Shown here piece after piece: positions 52,987 through 61,567 of a DNA stretch of 64,000 nt. Source of the stretch: Syntrophaceae bacterium UBA5744 (lineage in GTDB: Bacteria; Desulfobacterota; Syntrophia; Syntrophales; UBA2192); assembly GCA_002419215.1 (NCBI GenBank), contig DIFQ01000001.1:1-64000 (forward strand), in the 5' to 3' direction. A model generated the notes under the pieces. That model ran no database searches, was not told where the DNA came from, and saw only the letters and a list, made by a program, of their open reading frames with translations. Every line of letters starts with the position of its first letter. The first letter of the stretch is position 1. The translations under genes were made by a program, and so were the position numbers.

Positions 52987-53009
52987 GCTCCCCTCCCCAT
53001 GCGAGATTT

Positions 53010-53045
53010 CGGATAACCGCTGTTCTTGATGGCGCCTGTTATCCG
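53010..53045. other. 8-bp perfect inverted repeat between rsmD and coaD
   Basis: CGGATAAC (53010-53017) and GTTATCCG (53038-53045) form a perfect 8-bp stem with a 20-base loop. No T-tract follows on either strand, so it is unlikely to be an intrinsic terminator. Confidence 0.45.
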
Positions 53046-53074
53046 TCAGGCTCGCCAGTACGGTTGCCAGACTG

Positions 53075-53677
53075 TTACTGTTTAGGTTCCTCAGGCCGTT
53101 GCAGCCTGAGAAAGCTCAACGCCGTCTCCCCATACCGACGGCTGTCTTCGATTTGATACCCTTCACGCCTCGCCGGGATCTCTTCCCGGGTGGCGTGCTG
53201 CACGACGAGCACCCCCTCTGGAGACATCAGCGCCTGTGTCCGGACCAGGCGCAGCGTTTCATCCATCAGGTTTCGCCCGTAAGGCGGGTCGGCAAAGATG
53301 ACGTCAAAGCGCTCCCCCCTGTGGCCGAGAAGCCTGAGAGCACGCTCGACGGGGCAGTCGATCACCTCGACGTCCTGCACGCCGCCTTCCCCCGGTTCTT
53401 TCAGGGGCATATTGAGGAACCCGCAGCGTTCGATGTTCGTCCGGATGGCATCGGCGCAGGCCCTCTGGCTCTCCACGAGGATCACCCGGGAGGCCCCGCG
53501 GCTCACGGCTTCGAGCCCTACACTGCCCGAGCCCGCAAAAAGATCCAGGAACCTTTTCCCCTCGACGAAGAGGATGTTGAAGAGGGATTCCTTGACGCGG
53601 TCCGTCGTCGGCCGGAGGATCTTGGCCTTCGGCGCGAGCAGCGTCCTCCCCTTCGCCTTCCCCGCAATGATCCTCAT
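53075..53677 (-). CDS. rsmD: 16S rRNA (guanine-966-N2) methyltransferase
   Basis: The 200-residue SAM-dependent methyltransferase acts on 16S rRNA G966. It begins MRIIAGKAKGRTLLAP, has the SAM site FLDLFAGSGSVGLEAVSRGA and the catalytic DPPYG (NPPY type). The pairing rsmD-coaD is common. Upstream is a G-quadruplex-type heptamer array in the spacer to asd. Confidence 0.95.
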   Translation of the reverse strand: MRIIAGKAKGRTLLAPKAKILRPTTDRVKESLFNILFVEGKRFLDLFAGSGSVGLEAVSRGASRVILVESQRACADAIRTNIERCGFLNMPLKEPGEGGVQDVEVIDCPVERALRLLGHRGERFDVIFADPPYGRNLMDETLRLVRTQALMSPEGVLVVQHATREEIPARREGYQIEDSRRYGETALSFLRLQRPEEPKQ

Positions 53678-53733
53678 ATCAGGCCTGGCGATACAGGCGT
53701 AAGGCGACTGGCATCAGGGTTTCACTTTCTTCC

Positions 53734-53768
53734 GAACCCGATACCCGATACCCTATACCCGATACCCT
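53734..53768 (-). repeat. Heptamer G-quadruplex array after asd
   Basis: On the minus strand GGGTATC, GGGTATA, GGGTATC, GGGTATC, GGG follow directly after the asd stop (TAA). Period exactly 7, five GGG runs, 4-base loops. Confidence 0.8.
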
Positions 53769-54787
53769 TATTTGAGATAGTCCTTTGCCAGGATCTCAGC
53801 GATCTGGACCGCGTTGAGGGCCGCCCCTTTGCGCAGGTTGTCCGAGACAACCCACAGGTTGATCCCGTTTGCAATTGACTCGTCCTCCCGGATCCTGCCC
53901 ACGTAGGTGGCATCCTGACCGGCGGCGGTTACGGCCAGGGGGTACTCTTTTTTCGACGGCTCGTCGATGACGATGACACCGGGGGCTTTTTTGAGCAGCG
54001 CCTTCACCTCGGCCGCCGTGATTTTCTTTTCCGTCTCGATGTTGACCGACTCGGAGTGGCAGCGCAGCACGGGCACACGGACCGTCGTTGCCGTTACGCC
54101 GATGGACTCGTCGCCGAAGATTTTCTGGGTCTCCCAGACCATCTTCATCTCTTCTTTCGTGTAACCGTTCTCGAGAAAGATATCGATCTGGGGAAGGCAG
54201 TTGAAAGCGATCTGGTACGGGTAGACCTTGGCCACGGGCTCCTTGAAGCTGAGCAGGGCCCGGGTCTGGTCGATGAGCTCTTCCATCGCCTTCTTGCCGG
54301 TCCCCGAGACGGACTGGTACGTCGACACGACGATCCGTTTGATGCGGGCCGCGTCATGGATCGGTTTCAACGCGACGACCATCTGGATCGTGGAGCAGTT
54401 CGGGTTTGCAATGATCCCGCGCTTCTTGTAGCCGGCGATTTTCTCCGGGTTCACCTCGGGCACGACGAGCGGGATGTCCGGCTCGTACCGGAAGGCGGCC
54501 GTGTTGTCGATGACCACGCATCCCGCCTTCGCGGCGATGGGGGCAAACTTCTGGCTGATGCTTCCCCCGGCCGAGAAGAGCCCGATCTCGATCCCCCCGA
54601 AGGAATCCTCCTTGAGCACCTGGACGGGATAGGACTTGCCCTTGAACTCCAGCTCCTTTCCCAGGGAACGCTCCGAGGCAAGCAGGGTCAGCTCGCCCAC
54701 GGGGAAGTTGCGTTCCTCGAGAATGCTGAGCATCTCGTTTCCGACGGCGCCGGTGGCGCCGACGACGGCTACACGATACGTTCTCAT
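53768..54787 (-). CDS. asd: Aspartate-semialdehyde dehydrogenase
   Basis: The 339-residue enzyme reduces aspartyl phosphate to aspartate semialdehyde for lysine, threonine and methionine synthesis. The NADP site is VVGATGAVGNEMLSILEE, the catalytic Cys is in NPNCSTIQMV, and the substrate region includes QSVSGTGKKAMEEL and VRVPVLRCHSESVN. It supplies the substrate of Hom (8297-9616). Confidence 0.97.
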   Translation of the reverse strand: MRTYRVAVVGATGAVGNEMLSILEERNFPVGELTLLASERSLGKELEFKGKSYPVQVLKEDSFGGIEIGLFSAGGSISQKFAPIAAKAGCVVIDNTAAFRYEPDIPLVVPEVNPEKIAGYKKRGIIANPNCSTIQMVVALKPIHDAARIKRIVVSTYQSVSGTGKKAMEELIDQTRALLSFKEPVAKVYPYQIAFNCLPQIDIFLENGYTKEEMKMVWETQKIFGDESIGVTATTVRVPVLRCHSESVNIETEKKITAAEVKALLKKAPGVIVIDEPSKKEYPLAVTAAGQDATYVGRIREDESIANGINLWVVSDNLRKGAALNAVQIAEILAKDYLK

Positions 54788-54862
54788 GGAATCCGGCTCC
54801 TTTTCGAATGAATCAATCTCGCGATCCGCGGGGGACTCTGCCGTGACCGTTCCCGGGCACGC

Positions 54863-55702
54863 TCAAGGGGCTTCCCCGGTTTTTGTTTCTGTTTTGATCT
54901 CTCCACCCGGCGTCGGCTGCTTTTTCCCCGGGCTGAAGAGGCGCTTGACCAGCTTCAGGATCCCCCAGACAGGACCGGAGATCGCATAGCTCACGGCGAA
55001 GGTGAAAACCATGATCTGCGGCTCCGCCAGAACGACAATCAGCAAAATGACGGCCAGCACGACAGTCATGAAGGGTTCCCGCGTCAGGAAGTGCAGGTCC
55101 TTGAAGCTGTAGAACTTGATGCTGCTCACCATGAGAAGCGCAAGGGTCATCATCCCGACGAGGATCGACAGGTGCGGGAACGCCCCTTCATATCCCAGGT
55201 AGAAATAGAGTAGAACCGTCGAGGAAACCACGATGGCCGCAGCCGGGATGGCCAATCCGTTGAAGTAACGGCTGTCGATTACGCCGACCTGCACGTTGAA
55301 CCGGGCAAGCCGCAGGGCGCCGCAGGTCACAAACATGGCCGCGGCGAGCCACCCCCACTTCCCGAAGGCGGCAAGCGACCAGTTGTAGGCCAGGATGGCC
55401 GGCGCCACGCCGAAGGCCACCAGGTCGGAGAGCGAGTCATACTCCACGCCGAACTTCGATGTGGTGTGGGTCATGCGGGCGACCCGCCCGTCGAGCCCGT
55501 CGAGGATCAGGGAGATCGGGATGGCGATGGATGCGTGAATGAAATTGCCCTGGATGGAGGCGATGATCGCGTAGATCCCCGCAAAGAGGCTTGCCGTCGT
55601 GAAGAGATTCGGAAGGATGTAGATCCCCTTCTTCATCTGGTCCTTGCGGAAGAACTTCTCCCTTCGGATGAACCGCTCTCTCTTGAACTCTTTGCTCATC
55701 AC
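54863..55702 (-). CDS. pssA: CDP-diacylglycerol-serine O-phosphatidyltransferase
   Basis: The 279-residue integral membrane enzyme forms phosphatidylserine. The CDP-alcohol phosphotransferase motif DGLDGRVARMTHTTSKFG continuing to YDSLSD gives the DG-AR-G-D-D pattern. About eight membrane segments follow the charged N-terminus. The ATG overlaps the psd stop (ATGA), so it is coupled to the next enzyme of the pathway. Confidence 0.95.
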   Translation of the reverse strand: MMSKEFKRERFIRREKFFRKDQMKKGIYILPNLFTTASLFAGIYAIIASIQGNFIHASIAIPISLILDGLDGRVARMTHTTSKFGVEYDSLSDLVAFGVAPAILAYNWSLAAFGKWGWLAAAMFVTCGALRLARFNVQVGVIDSRYFNGLAIPAAAIVVSSTVLLYFYLGYEGAFPHLSILVGMMTLALLMVSSIKFYSFKDLHFLTREPFMTVVLAVILLIVVLAEPQIMVFTFAVSYAISGPVWGILKLVKRLFSPGKKQPTPGGEIKTETKTGEAP

Positions 55703-56340
55703 AGGACCCCTATGGGTGTTTCCCCGGCGCGCACCTTCTGGCCCGCTTGAACCAGAATCTTCGATTCGAGAGGCAGGACCACCTCGAGACGCGAGCCGAA
55801 GCAGATCAGCCCGAATCGCTGACCCCTGGTGACCTCCAACCCCTCACCGACCCAGCAGACAATCCGTCGGGCAATGAGCCCCGCGATCTGGATGGTCAGG
55901 AACGCCTTGCCCTCTTCCGTCCGGATCAGGAGGCTGTTCTTCTCGTTGTCCGCGGAGGCCTTGTCCAGATTAGCCGAGAGGAACTTGCCGCCGTGATACT
56001 CGATCTTCTCCACACGCCCGGTAAAGGGGGCGCGGTTCACATGCACGTTGAAGATGTTCATGAAGATGCTGACCTTCCTGAAGCGTCCCTTCAGCAGGCC
56101 GTCGAGTTGAACCTCTTCCACCTTCAGGACCCTGCCGTCTGCCGGCGAGACCAGGATGCCCTTCTCCCCGGGGACCGTCCGTTCCGGGTTTCGAAAGAAG
56201 AACACGACGAACAGCATGGCGGCAAAGGCCACAACGGCCACTGCCTTGAAACCCAGCCAGAAAAGGGCAACCGTCAGAATGCCCAATCCGCCGATGAAGG
56301 GGGCGCCTTCACGCACAATGTATCCGGTGTGCTGGTCCAT
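55699..56340 (-). CDS. psd: Phosphatidylserine decarboxylase, short (archaetidylserine-type) form
   Basis: The 213-residue membrane proenzyme makes phosphatidylethanolamine from phosphatidylserine. It has two N-terminal hydrophobic segments, the FMNIFNVHVNRAPFTG segment, and the self-cleavage site at Gly-182/Ser-183 in CFGSRLEVVLP, which makes the pyruvoyl group. It precedes pssA in translation order, and the two form a phosphatidylethanolamine module. Confidence 0.94.
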   Translation of the reverse strand: MDQHTGYIVREGAPFIGGLGILTVALFWLGFKAVAVVAFAAMLFVVFFFRNPERTVPGEKGILVSPADGRVLKVEEVQLDGLLKGRFRKVSIFMNIFNVHVNRAPFTGRVEKIEYHGGKFLSANLDKASADNEKNSLLIRTEEGKAFLTIQIAGLIARRIVCWVGEGLEVTRGQRFGLICFGSRLEVVLPLESKILVQAGQKVRAGETPIGVL

Positions 56341-56366
56341 GCTCTCCAGATTGGCCCGGCCGTTTC

Positions 56367-56594
56367 TCAGGCGCTCTTTCTGTACTTCGCAAGAATGGCG
56401 TAAATCCGGTCCTTGCTCACGAGTTTCAGCTTCTGCAGCCTTTTCTTCTCGATCTCCTCCTGGGGTGTGAGGTAAATCCGCTTGTTGAAGTCCGCCAGGG
56501 CTGCCTCCAGTTTACGGTGGTCCTCCACGTTCTGTTTCAAATCGCCGTCCTGCTGGATGTATCGTTCGATGAGCATTTCGTCGGATCGCTCCAT
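56367..56594 (-). CDS. DUF465 (YdcH-like) small coiled-coil protein
   Basis: The 75-residue protein MERSDEMLIERYIQQDGDLK with KLEAALADFNKRIYLTPQEE and KLKLVSKDRIYAILAKY matches DUF465, a short helical-hairpin family of unknown function. The ATG at 56594 has AGGAGG 5 bases upstream and is preferred over the in-frame GTG at 56600. It lies 26 bases before psd. Confidence 0.88.
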   Translation of the reverse strand: MERSDEMLIERYIQQDGDLKQNVEDHRKLEAALADFNKRIYLTPQEEIEKKRLQKLKLVSKDRIYAILAKYRKSA

Positions 56595-56695
56595 ACCCAC
56601 CTCCTGGCTCTGTCGAAAGAGCCTTGCTTATATCATAAACATCCTGCGCAATCTAAAGAAATTTCCATCGCGTCAAATGCCTGTATCCCTTCTCA

Positions 56696-57388
56696 TCAGG
56701 GCCTCTCCGCATGCCGGATCTCCGCCTCCGAACGGCGCAGATAGCGGGGAGTGAAGCTTGCCAGGTCGAGCCTTTCGCCCCGGCCGAACCTCTTCGCTCC
56801 AAGCAGGGCAACACTGGATGCCCGCACCCACTGCCGGTTCGGCGGCGCGAACCGGGCGCGCCCCTGGAGCCTCCCCCGGATGAACCCGGCGTGCTCCTCG
56901 AGCCCGTCGCCCAGGAAAAGGGCTTCCCCGTCGATGACGCCGAGAAGCTCCGCCGGGGTTGTGGCCTTTTCCTCCATCACCACGTCAAAGAGCCCTTCCC
57001 CGTTGGCGCGGTAAATCGCCGCGTAGACTTCCGCCTTGCGCGCATCGAGCATGGGGCAGATGAGCGCCGGGGTTTCGAAGGCATTGTAGGCGAGCGCCTC
57101 CAGTGTCGAAACGCCTACGACGGGCTTTCCGGTCGTGAGTGCCAGCCCCTTCACGGTGCTTGCGCCGATCCGCAGGCCCGTGAACGACCCGGGCCCGACG
57201 GTCAGCGCAAACAGATCCACCTCATCGATGCCGATCCCCGCCAGTGCCAGCCCCTGGTGGACGGCCGGCAGGACCGTCTCGGAGTGGTTGACGGACAGGT
57301 TGAAGAAGTACTCGACGAGGACGGTTTCACCGCGAAGCAGGGCAACGCCCGCCGTTTTCGTCGCCGTGTCGATGGCCAGTGTGATCAT
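56696..57388 (-). CDS. tsaB: tRNA threonylcarbamoyladenosine biosynthesis protein TsaB
   Basis: The 230-residue protein is the scaffold partner of TsaD in t6A37 synthesis. It has the ASKHA fold features LAIDTATKTAGVALL, NLSVNHSETVLPAVHQ, TVGPGSFTGLRIGAST and GKPVVGVSTLEALAYN. The metal/His residues of TsaD are absent, as expected for TsaB. It is 242 bases downstream of rseP with an octamer repeat in the gap. Confidence 0.94.
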   Translation of the reverse strand: MITLAIDTATKTAGVALLRGETVLVEYFFNLSVNHSETVLPAVHQGLALAGIGIDEVDLFALTVGPGSFTGLRIGASTVKGLALTTGKPVVGVSTLEALAYNAFETPALICPMLDARKAEVYAAIYRANGEGLFDVVMEEKATTPAELLGVIDGEALFLGDGLEEHAGFIRGRLQGRARFAPPNRQWVRASSVALLGAKRFGRGERLDLASFTPRYLRRSEAEIRHAERP

Positions 57389-57460
57389 ATCCCCAACGAT
57401 GAACGCCCTGTCGGACCTGCCGATGAAGCCTTATGGCAGGGCTGACGTTCTATGATGACG

Positions 57461-57566
57461 AACCAGGGAAGCACGGAAGAGCAGAAGAGCGGAATGAAAA
57501 TATTTTCCCCGATCCTGTTCTGTTGTTCTGATCCGCTCTTCTTAACTCCCGATCTTCCGATCTTCA
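57461..57566. repeat. Octamer inverted-repeat element, copy 4
   Basis: Left arm units built on GGAAGCAC, GGAAGAGC, AGAAGAGC, GGAATGAA. Right arm units CTCTTCTT, AACTCCCG, ATCTTCCG, ATCTTCA. It lies between rseP and tsaB. Confidence 0.78.
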
Positions 57567-57630
57567 TGGTTTCGAAGCTCAAACCGTCGAATGCGGAGTG
57601 GAGACGGTTACCCTCCCGCCAGGCAGCGCA

Positions 57631-58695
57631 CTACTCGCCGAAGATCCGCATAATGTCGTTGTAGAAGACAAAAATCATCAGCATCGCCAGGATGAAGAAA
57701 CCCACCTGCTGTGCCCGTTCCCGCCACTTGATGTTGACCTCTTTGCCCGTGACGAGTTCGATCAGGAAGAACATCAGGTGCCCCCCGTCCAGAATGGGGA
57801 TGGGAAACAGGTTCAGGACGGCAAGGTTGATGCTGAGCAGGGCCATGAAGAACACAAAGTTCATGATCCCTTTCTTCACGTGGGCGCCGGCCATCTGGGC
57901 GATCAGGATGGGCCCGCCCAGGGAATCGGGCGAGACGATGCCCTGAACCATCTTGACGATGCTGATCAAGGTCAGCTCCGTGATGGCCCAGGTCTGCTCC
58001 GTCCCCGTCCACAGGGCCCGGATCGGGTTTTGCCGTTCGATGAAGGTGTTGCTCGAGGCGCCCACGCCGATCTTCCAGCTGTCCACGTCCTCCCCGAAGA
58101 CGTTCTTTCCCTTCACGCTCTCCGGTTTCACGCGGACATCCTGCGAGGTTCCGTCCCGTTTCAGCTTCAGCGTGAGCTCCTGTCCGCCGCTCTTCGTGAT
58201 GATCTCGGCCAGATCGCTCCAGCGGCCCACGCTTCTGCCATCGATGGACTGGACGCTGTCCCCTGCCCGGATGCCCGCCAGCTCCGCGGGGGATCCCGGC
58301 TGGATGCTGCCGATGTCCGTTGTGAGGCTCGGAACGCCCACCATGAATATGACGGCAAATGCGAGGATGGCGAAGAGGAAGTTGAACAGGGGCCCCGCGA
58401 CGACGATGGCGATCTTCTTCAGGACGTGCTGTTTCACGAAAGACCGCCTCTGATCCTGCGGAAGCACGTCGTCCGTGTCGGACTCCCCGAGCAGCTTGAC
58501 ATAGCCCCCCAGGGGAACGAGGGAGATCATGTACTCTGTTTCACCGAATTTTCTGCCGATCAGCTTCGGACCAAAACCCAGGGAAAACTTTAGAACCCCT
58601 ACCCCGAGGGACTTGGCCAGAAGGAAATGCCCAAACTCGTGAACGAAGATCAGGACTCCCAGCAGAATGACGACCGAAACGATGTTGACACCCAT
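57631..58695 (-). CDS. rseP: RIP metalloprotease RseP (site-2 protease family)
   Basis: The 354-residue intramembrane zinc protease has HEFGHFLLAKSLGV with the HEXXH site in the first membrane segment. One PDZ domain (about 105-190) contains PGSPAELAGIRAGDSVQSI. The LDG-type second site is NLFPIPILDGGHLMFFLIEL. It is the usual cleaver of anti-sigma-factor segments in the envelope stress response. It follows dxr after 7 bases. Confidence 0.95.
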   Translation of the reverse strand: MGVNIVSVVILLGVLIFVHEFGHFLLAKSLGVGVLKFSLGFGPKLIGRKFGETEYMISLVPLGGYVKLLGESDTDDVLPQDQRRSFVKQHVLKKIAIVVAGPLFNFLFAILAFAVIFMVGVPSLTTDIGSIQPGSPAELAGIRAGDSVQSIDGRSVGRWSDLAEIITKSGGQELTLKLKRDGTSQDVRVKPESVKGKNVFGEDVDSWKIGVGASSNTFIERQNPIRALWTGTEQTWAITELTLISIVKMVQGIVSPDSLGGPILIAQMAGAHVKKGIMNFVFFMALLSINLAVLNLFPIPILDGGHLMFFLIELVTGKEVNIKWRERAQQVGFFILAMLMIFVFYNDIMRIFGE

Positions 58696-58702
58696 CCGAA
58701 GT

Positions 58703-59866
58703 TCACCCTATTCCTTTTTCCAGGATTTCCTCCGCCTGACGGCGGGCCTGTGAGTCGGCCGAGAGGACCGCCTCCAGGGAGGACACGCCTGCCGGAACAT
58801 GCCGGCTCATGACCTCTTCAATCACCCGGGCGATCGATTGAAAAGGGATTTTCTCTTCCAGAAATGCGTTTACGGCCACCTCGTTTGCTGCATTCATCAC
58901 GGCCGGCATCGTGCCGCCGGCCCTGCCCGCCTCGTAGCCCAGTCGCAGACAGGGGAACCGCTCGAGATCGGGCGGCTGGAATTCCAACCGGCCCACCTTC
59001 GAGAGGTCGAAAAGGGGAAACCCGCCCGGCTTCCTCTCCGGGTAAAACAGGGCGTAGGAGATAGGCCCCCTCATATCCGGAAGCCCCAGCTGCGCCAGCA
59101 CCGACCCGTCAATGAACTCCACGAGGGAGTGAATGATGCTCTGGGGATGGATTACCACATCGATCCGCTCGTAATCGACCCCGAAAAGCCACCGTGCCTC
59201 GATCACCTCGAGCCCTTTGTTCATCATCGTCGCCGAGTCGATGGTGATCTTCCTCCCCATCTTCCAGTTCGGGTGATTGAGCGCATCGGAAATCCGCACC
59301 GTTTCCAGTTCCGCCCGGCCGGCCCTCAGAAAGGGTCCACCCGATGCGGTCAGGATGACCCGGCCGACACTCTTTTCGCCGTTCCCCTCGATGCACTGGA
59401 ACACGGCGCTGTGCTCGCTGTCGACGGGAATGATGCGGATGCCTTTCGAACGGGCGCGCTCGATGACCAGGGAGCCCGCCGTAACCAGGGTCTCCTTGTT
59501 GGCCAGGGCGATGTCCTTGCCCGCTTCGATGGCCTCGAGGGTCGGGACGAGGCCCGCCGCGCCGACGATGGCCGAAAGGACCATATCCGCCCCGGGTGCC
59601 GATGCCACGCTCCGGACCCCTTCTTCGCCCCAGAGGATCTCCGGTCGGGGCGCAGCACCGCACATCGCCTTCAGCCTCCCCGCGTGTTCTTTGTCGATTA
59701 CCGAAACGGTCTTCGGCCTGAAACGCTCGATCTGACCCTTCAGGACATCGAGGTTTCTGCCTGCCGCCAGGGCGACAACCTCCAGCTGCTGGGGATTTTT
59801 CGACACCACGTCAAGGGCGTTGACCCCGATTGAGCCCGTCGAACCGAGAATGGCGATCTTCTTCAC
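58703..59866 (-). CDS. dxr: 1-deoxy-D-xylulose 5-phosphate reductoisomerase
   Basis: The 387-residue enzyme makes MEP from DXP in the MEP pathway. The NADPH site is KIAILGSTGSIGVNALDVV, with LANKETLVTAGSLV, PVDSEHSAVFQCIEG and LTASGGPF. The start is the GTG at 59866, which overlaps the cdsA stop (GTGA); the ATG at 59920 lies within cdsA. Order uppS-cdsA-dxr-rseP is the conserved envelope/isoprenoid cluster. Confidence 0.96.
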   Translation of the reverse strand: MKKIAILGSTGSIGVNALDVVSKNPQQLEVVALAAGRNLDVLKGQIERFRPKTVSVIDKEHAGRLKAMCGAAPRPEILWGEEGVRSVASAPGADMVLSAIVGAAGLVPTLEAIEAGKDIALANKETLVTAGSLVIERARSKGIRIIPVDSEHSAVFQCIEGNGEKSVGRVILTASGGPFLRAGRAELETVRISDALNHPNWKMGRKITIDSATMMNKGLEVIEARWLFGVDYERIDVVIHPQSIIHSLVEFIDGSVLAQLGLPDMRGPISYALFYPERKPGGFPLFDLSKVGRLEFQPPDLERFPCLRLGYEAGRAGGTMPAVMNAANEVAVNAFLEEKIPFQSIARVIEEVMSRHVPAGVSSLEAVLSADSQARRQAEEILEKGIG

Positions 59867-60675
59867 GCGATTACGTACGTCCTGTAGTAGTAAACAAAGG
59901 GCACGATGAACAACAGGCAATCCAAACGGTCGAGGATGCCTCCGTGACCCGGCAGGATCTCGCCGGAATCCTTTGCTCCCGAGGCCCTCTTGATCAACGA
60001 TTCAAAAAGATCCCCCAACTGCCCGATCATCCCTCCTGCAAGCCCCACGATGACGATGTGTCCGACGGGGATCTCGGGCAGGAGGAAATGCCGATACACG
60101 AGACACCCGACGACACTCCCCACGGCAAGCCCCAGGAGCCCCTCCACCGTCTTGCCCGGGCTGACGTGCGGCATGAGCTTGCGCTTCCCGAAGGTCCTGC
60201 CCACGTAAAAAGCGGCAATGTCGCCGGAGAAGGCCAGGACGATGACGAAAAAGATCCAAAGGATTCCTTTTTCGCCGCTTCTCAGGAGGATCAGATGCGA
60301 CAGCATCACCGGCAGGTACAGGTAGCCCAGGACGTAGCGGCCGACCGGGTTGAGATCGAGCGCGCCCTCCCTCGTGCCGAACAGGTACAGGATGAAAACC
60401 ATGAGGGACGACAGGACGGCTACGGCCAGGATGGCTCCCTGACCGGACAGTGCCGCTGCCAGGGGCGCCAGGAGTCCGAACAGCAGCAACGCCCGCTGCA
60501 GCAGGTTGGATTCTTCGCCGAATGCGAGGCGGTTGTACTCCAGGATGGCAATGACGGTCACCACGAGTACGAAGCCCGCGAAAACCGCCTCCGTGCTGAA
60601 ATAGATGATGGAAAAGAGGATGGGCACGGCGATCACGCCCGTGATCCATCTCTTGGCGTGTGAACTTTTCATCAT
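59863..60675 (-). CDS. cdsA: Phosphatidate cytidylyltransferase
   Basis: The protein of about 270 residues with about eight membrane segments makes CDP-diacylglycerol, the substrate of PssA. The family signature is at the C-terminus: SLIKRASGAKDSGEILPGHG continuing to GILDRLD. The ATG at 60675 overlaps the uppS stop (ATGA) after an AGAGGAAGG site. The open frame extends 48 codons upstream through uppS and is not used. Confidence 0.95.
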   Translation of the reverse strand: MMKSSHAKRWITGVIAVPILFSIIYFSTEAVFAGFVLVVTVIAILEYNRLAFGEESNLLQRALLLFGLLAPLAAALSGQGAILAVAVLSSLMVFILYLFGTREGALDLNPVGRYVLGYLYLPVMLSHLILLRSGEKGILWIFFVIVLAFSGDIAAFYVGRTFGKRKLMPHVSPGKTVEGLLGLAVGSVVGCLVYRHFLLPEIPVGHIVIVGLAGGMIGQLGDLFESLIKRASGAKDSGEILPGHGGILDRLDCLLFIVPFVYYYRTYVIA

Positions 60676-61412
60676 GCCTTCCTCTGCACCTGATCGCTCG
60701 TCAACCCGAAGCGACGCTCCCGCCTCTGATACTCGACGATGGCCTCGATGAGCTGCTTTTCCCTGAAATCGGGCCAGAGAATGTCCGTAAAGTAGAACTC
60801 CGTGTAGGCCATCTGCCACAGGAGAAAATTGCTCAGACGATACTCCCCGCTCGTCCGGATGAGCAGATCCGGATCCGGAATGCCCCTTGTGAAGAGGCCG
60901 TCCGCGAATCGTTCCAGCGTGACGTCCGCCGCACCGATGTTTCCCTGGCGGGCTTCGTCGACCATCTTCCTCACCGCCCCCAGGATCTCGTCGTGGCTTC
61001 CGTAGTTGAGGGCGAGGATCAGCGTCATGGCCGTGTTGCCCGCCGTCTGCCCGATGGTGTCGCGGAGGATCGTTCGCACCTTCTCCGGAAGCGCCCCCGT
61101 GTCGCCGATCGTGAGAAGGCGGATATTGTTCTTCATCATGACCTTGACTTCAGACTTCAGGTACCTCTCCAGAAGGGTCATGAGGGCCCGGACTTCTCTC
61201 TCGGGACGGCTCCAGTTTTCCGATGAGAACGCGTAAAGGGTCAGATAGGAAATCCCGATCTTTCGGCAGGCCTCGACGATGTTTCGAACCGATTCTGCCC
61301 CCTTCCGATGGCCGGCGATCCGCCCCAGGGAGTGATTCTGCGCCCACCGGCCGTTGCCGTCCATGATGATGGCGATGTGCCGGGGAAGATTGGTTTTGTC
61401 CAGCTGATCCAT
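60672..61412 (-). CDS. uppS: Isoprenyl transferase (undecaprenyl diphosphate synthase)
   Basis: The 246-residue cis-prenyltransferase makes the lipid carrier for cell wall synthesis. The catalytic motif is IAIIMDGNGRWAQ, with GHRKGAESV, LYAFSSENWSRP and the C-terminal IRTSGEYRLSNFLLWQMAYT and LWPDF motifs. It begins the uppS-cdsA-dxr-rseP unit, separated from frr by a terminator. Confidence 0.97.
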   Translation of the reverse strand: MDQLDKTNLPRHIAIIMDGNGRWAQNHSLGRIAGHRKGAESVRNIVEACRKIGISYLTLYAFSSENWSRPEREVRALMTLLERYLKSEVKVMMKNNIRLLTIGDTGALPEKVRTILRDTIGQTAGNTAMTLILALNYGSHDEILGAVRKMVDEARQGNIGAADVTLERFADGLFTRGIPDPDLLIRTSGEYRLSNFLLWQMAYTEFYFTDILWPDFREKQLIEAIVEYQRRERRFGLTSDQVQRKA

Positions 61413-61509
61413 TCGGGGTCTATTTATCGATTTTCAATGATGAATTTTCGTTTGACTATCACAGCCCGCCGACATTTTCAAGGGATGTTTCTCCTCCCGC
61501 CAAAGCCCC

Positions 61510-61537
61510 AAAAAATAAGGAGCCCATTGGGCTCCTT
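61510..61537 (-). terminator. Intrinsic terminator after frr
   Basis: On the minus strand AAGGAGCCC (61537-61529), loop AAT, GGGCTCCTT (61525-61517), then A and six T. It separates the rpsB-tsf-pyrH-frr transcript from uppS. Confidence 0.88.
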
Positions 61538-61567
61538 TGTGTCTGTTCATGCTGTTTGTAAGGAGCA

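Noticed and set aside
53010..53045. Terminator between rsmD and coaD
   Set aside because: The 8-bp inverted repeat is perfect but has a 20-base loop and no T-tract on either strand.
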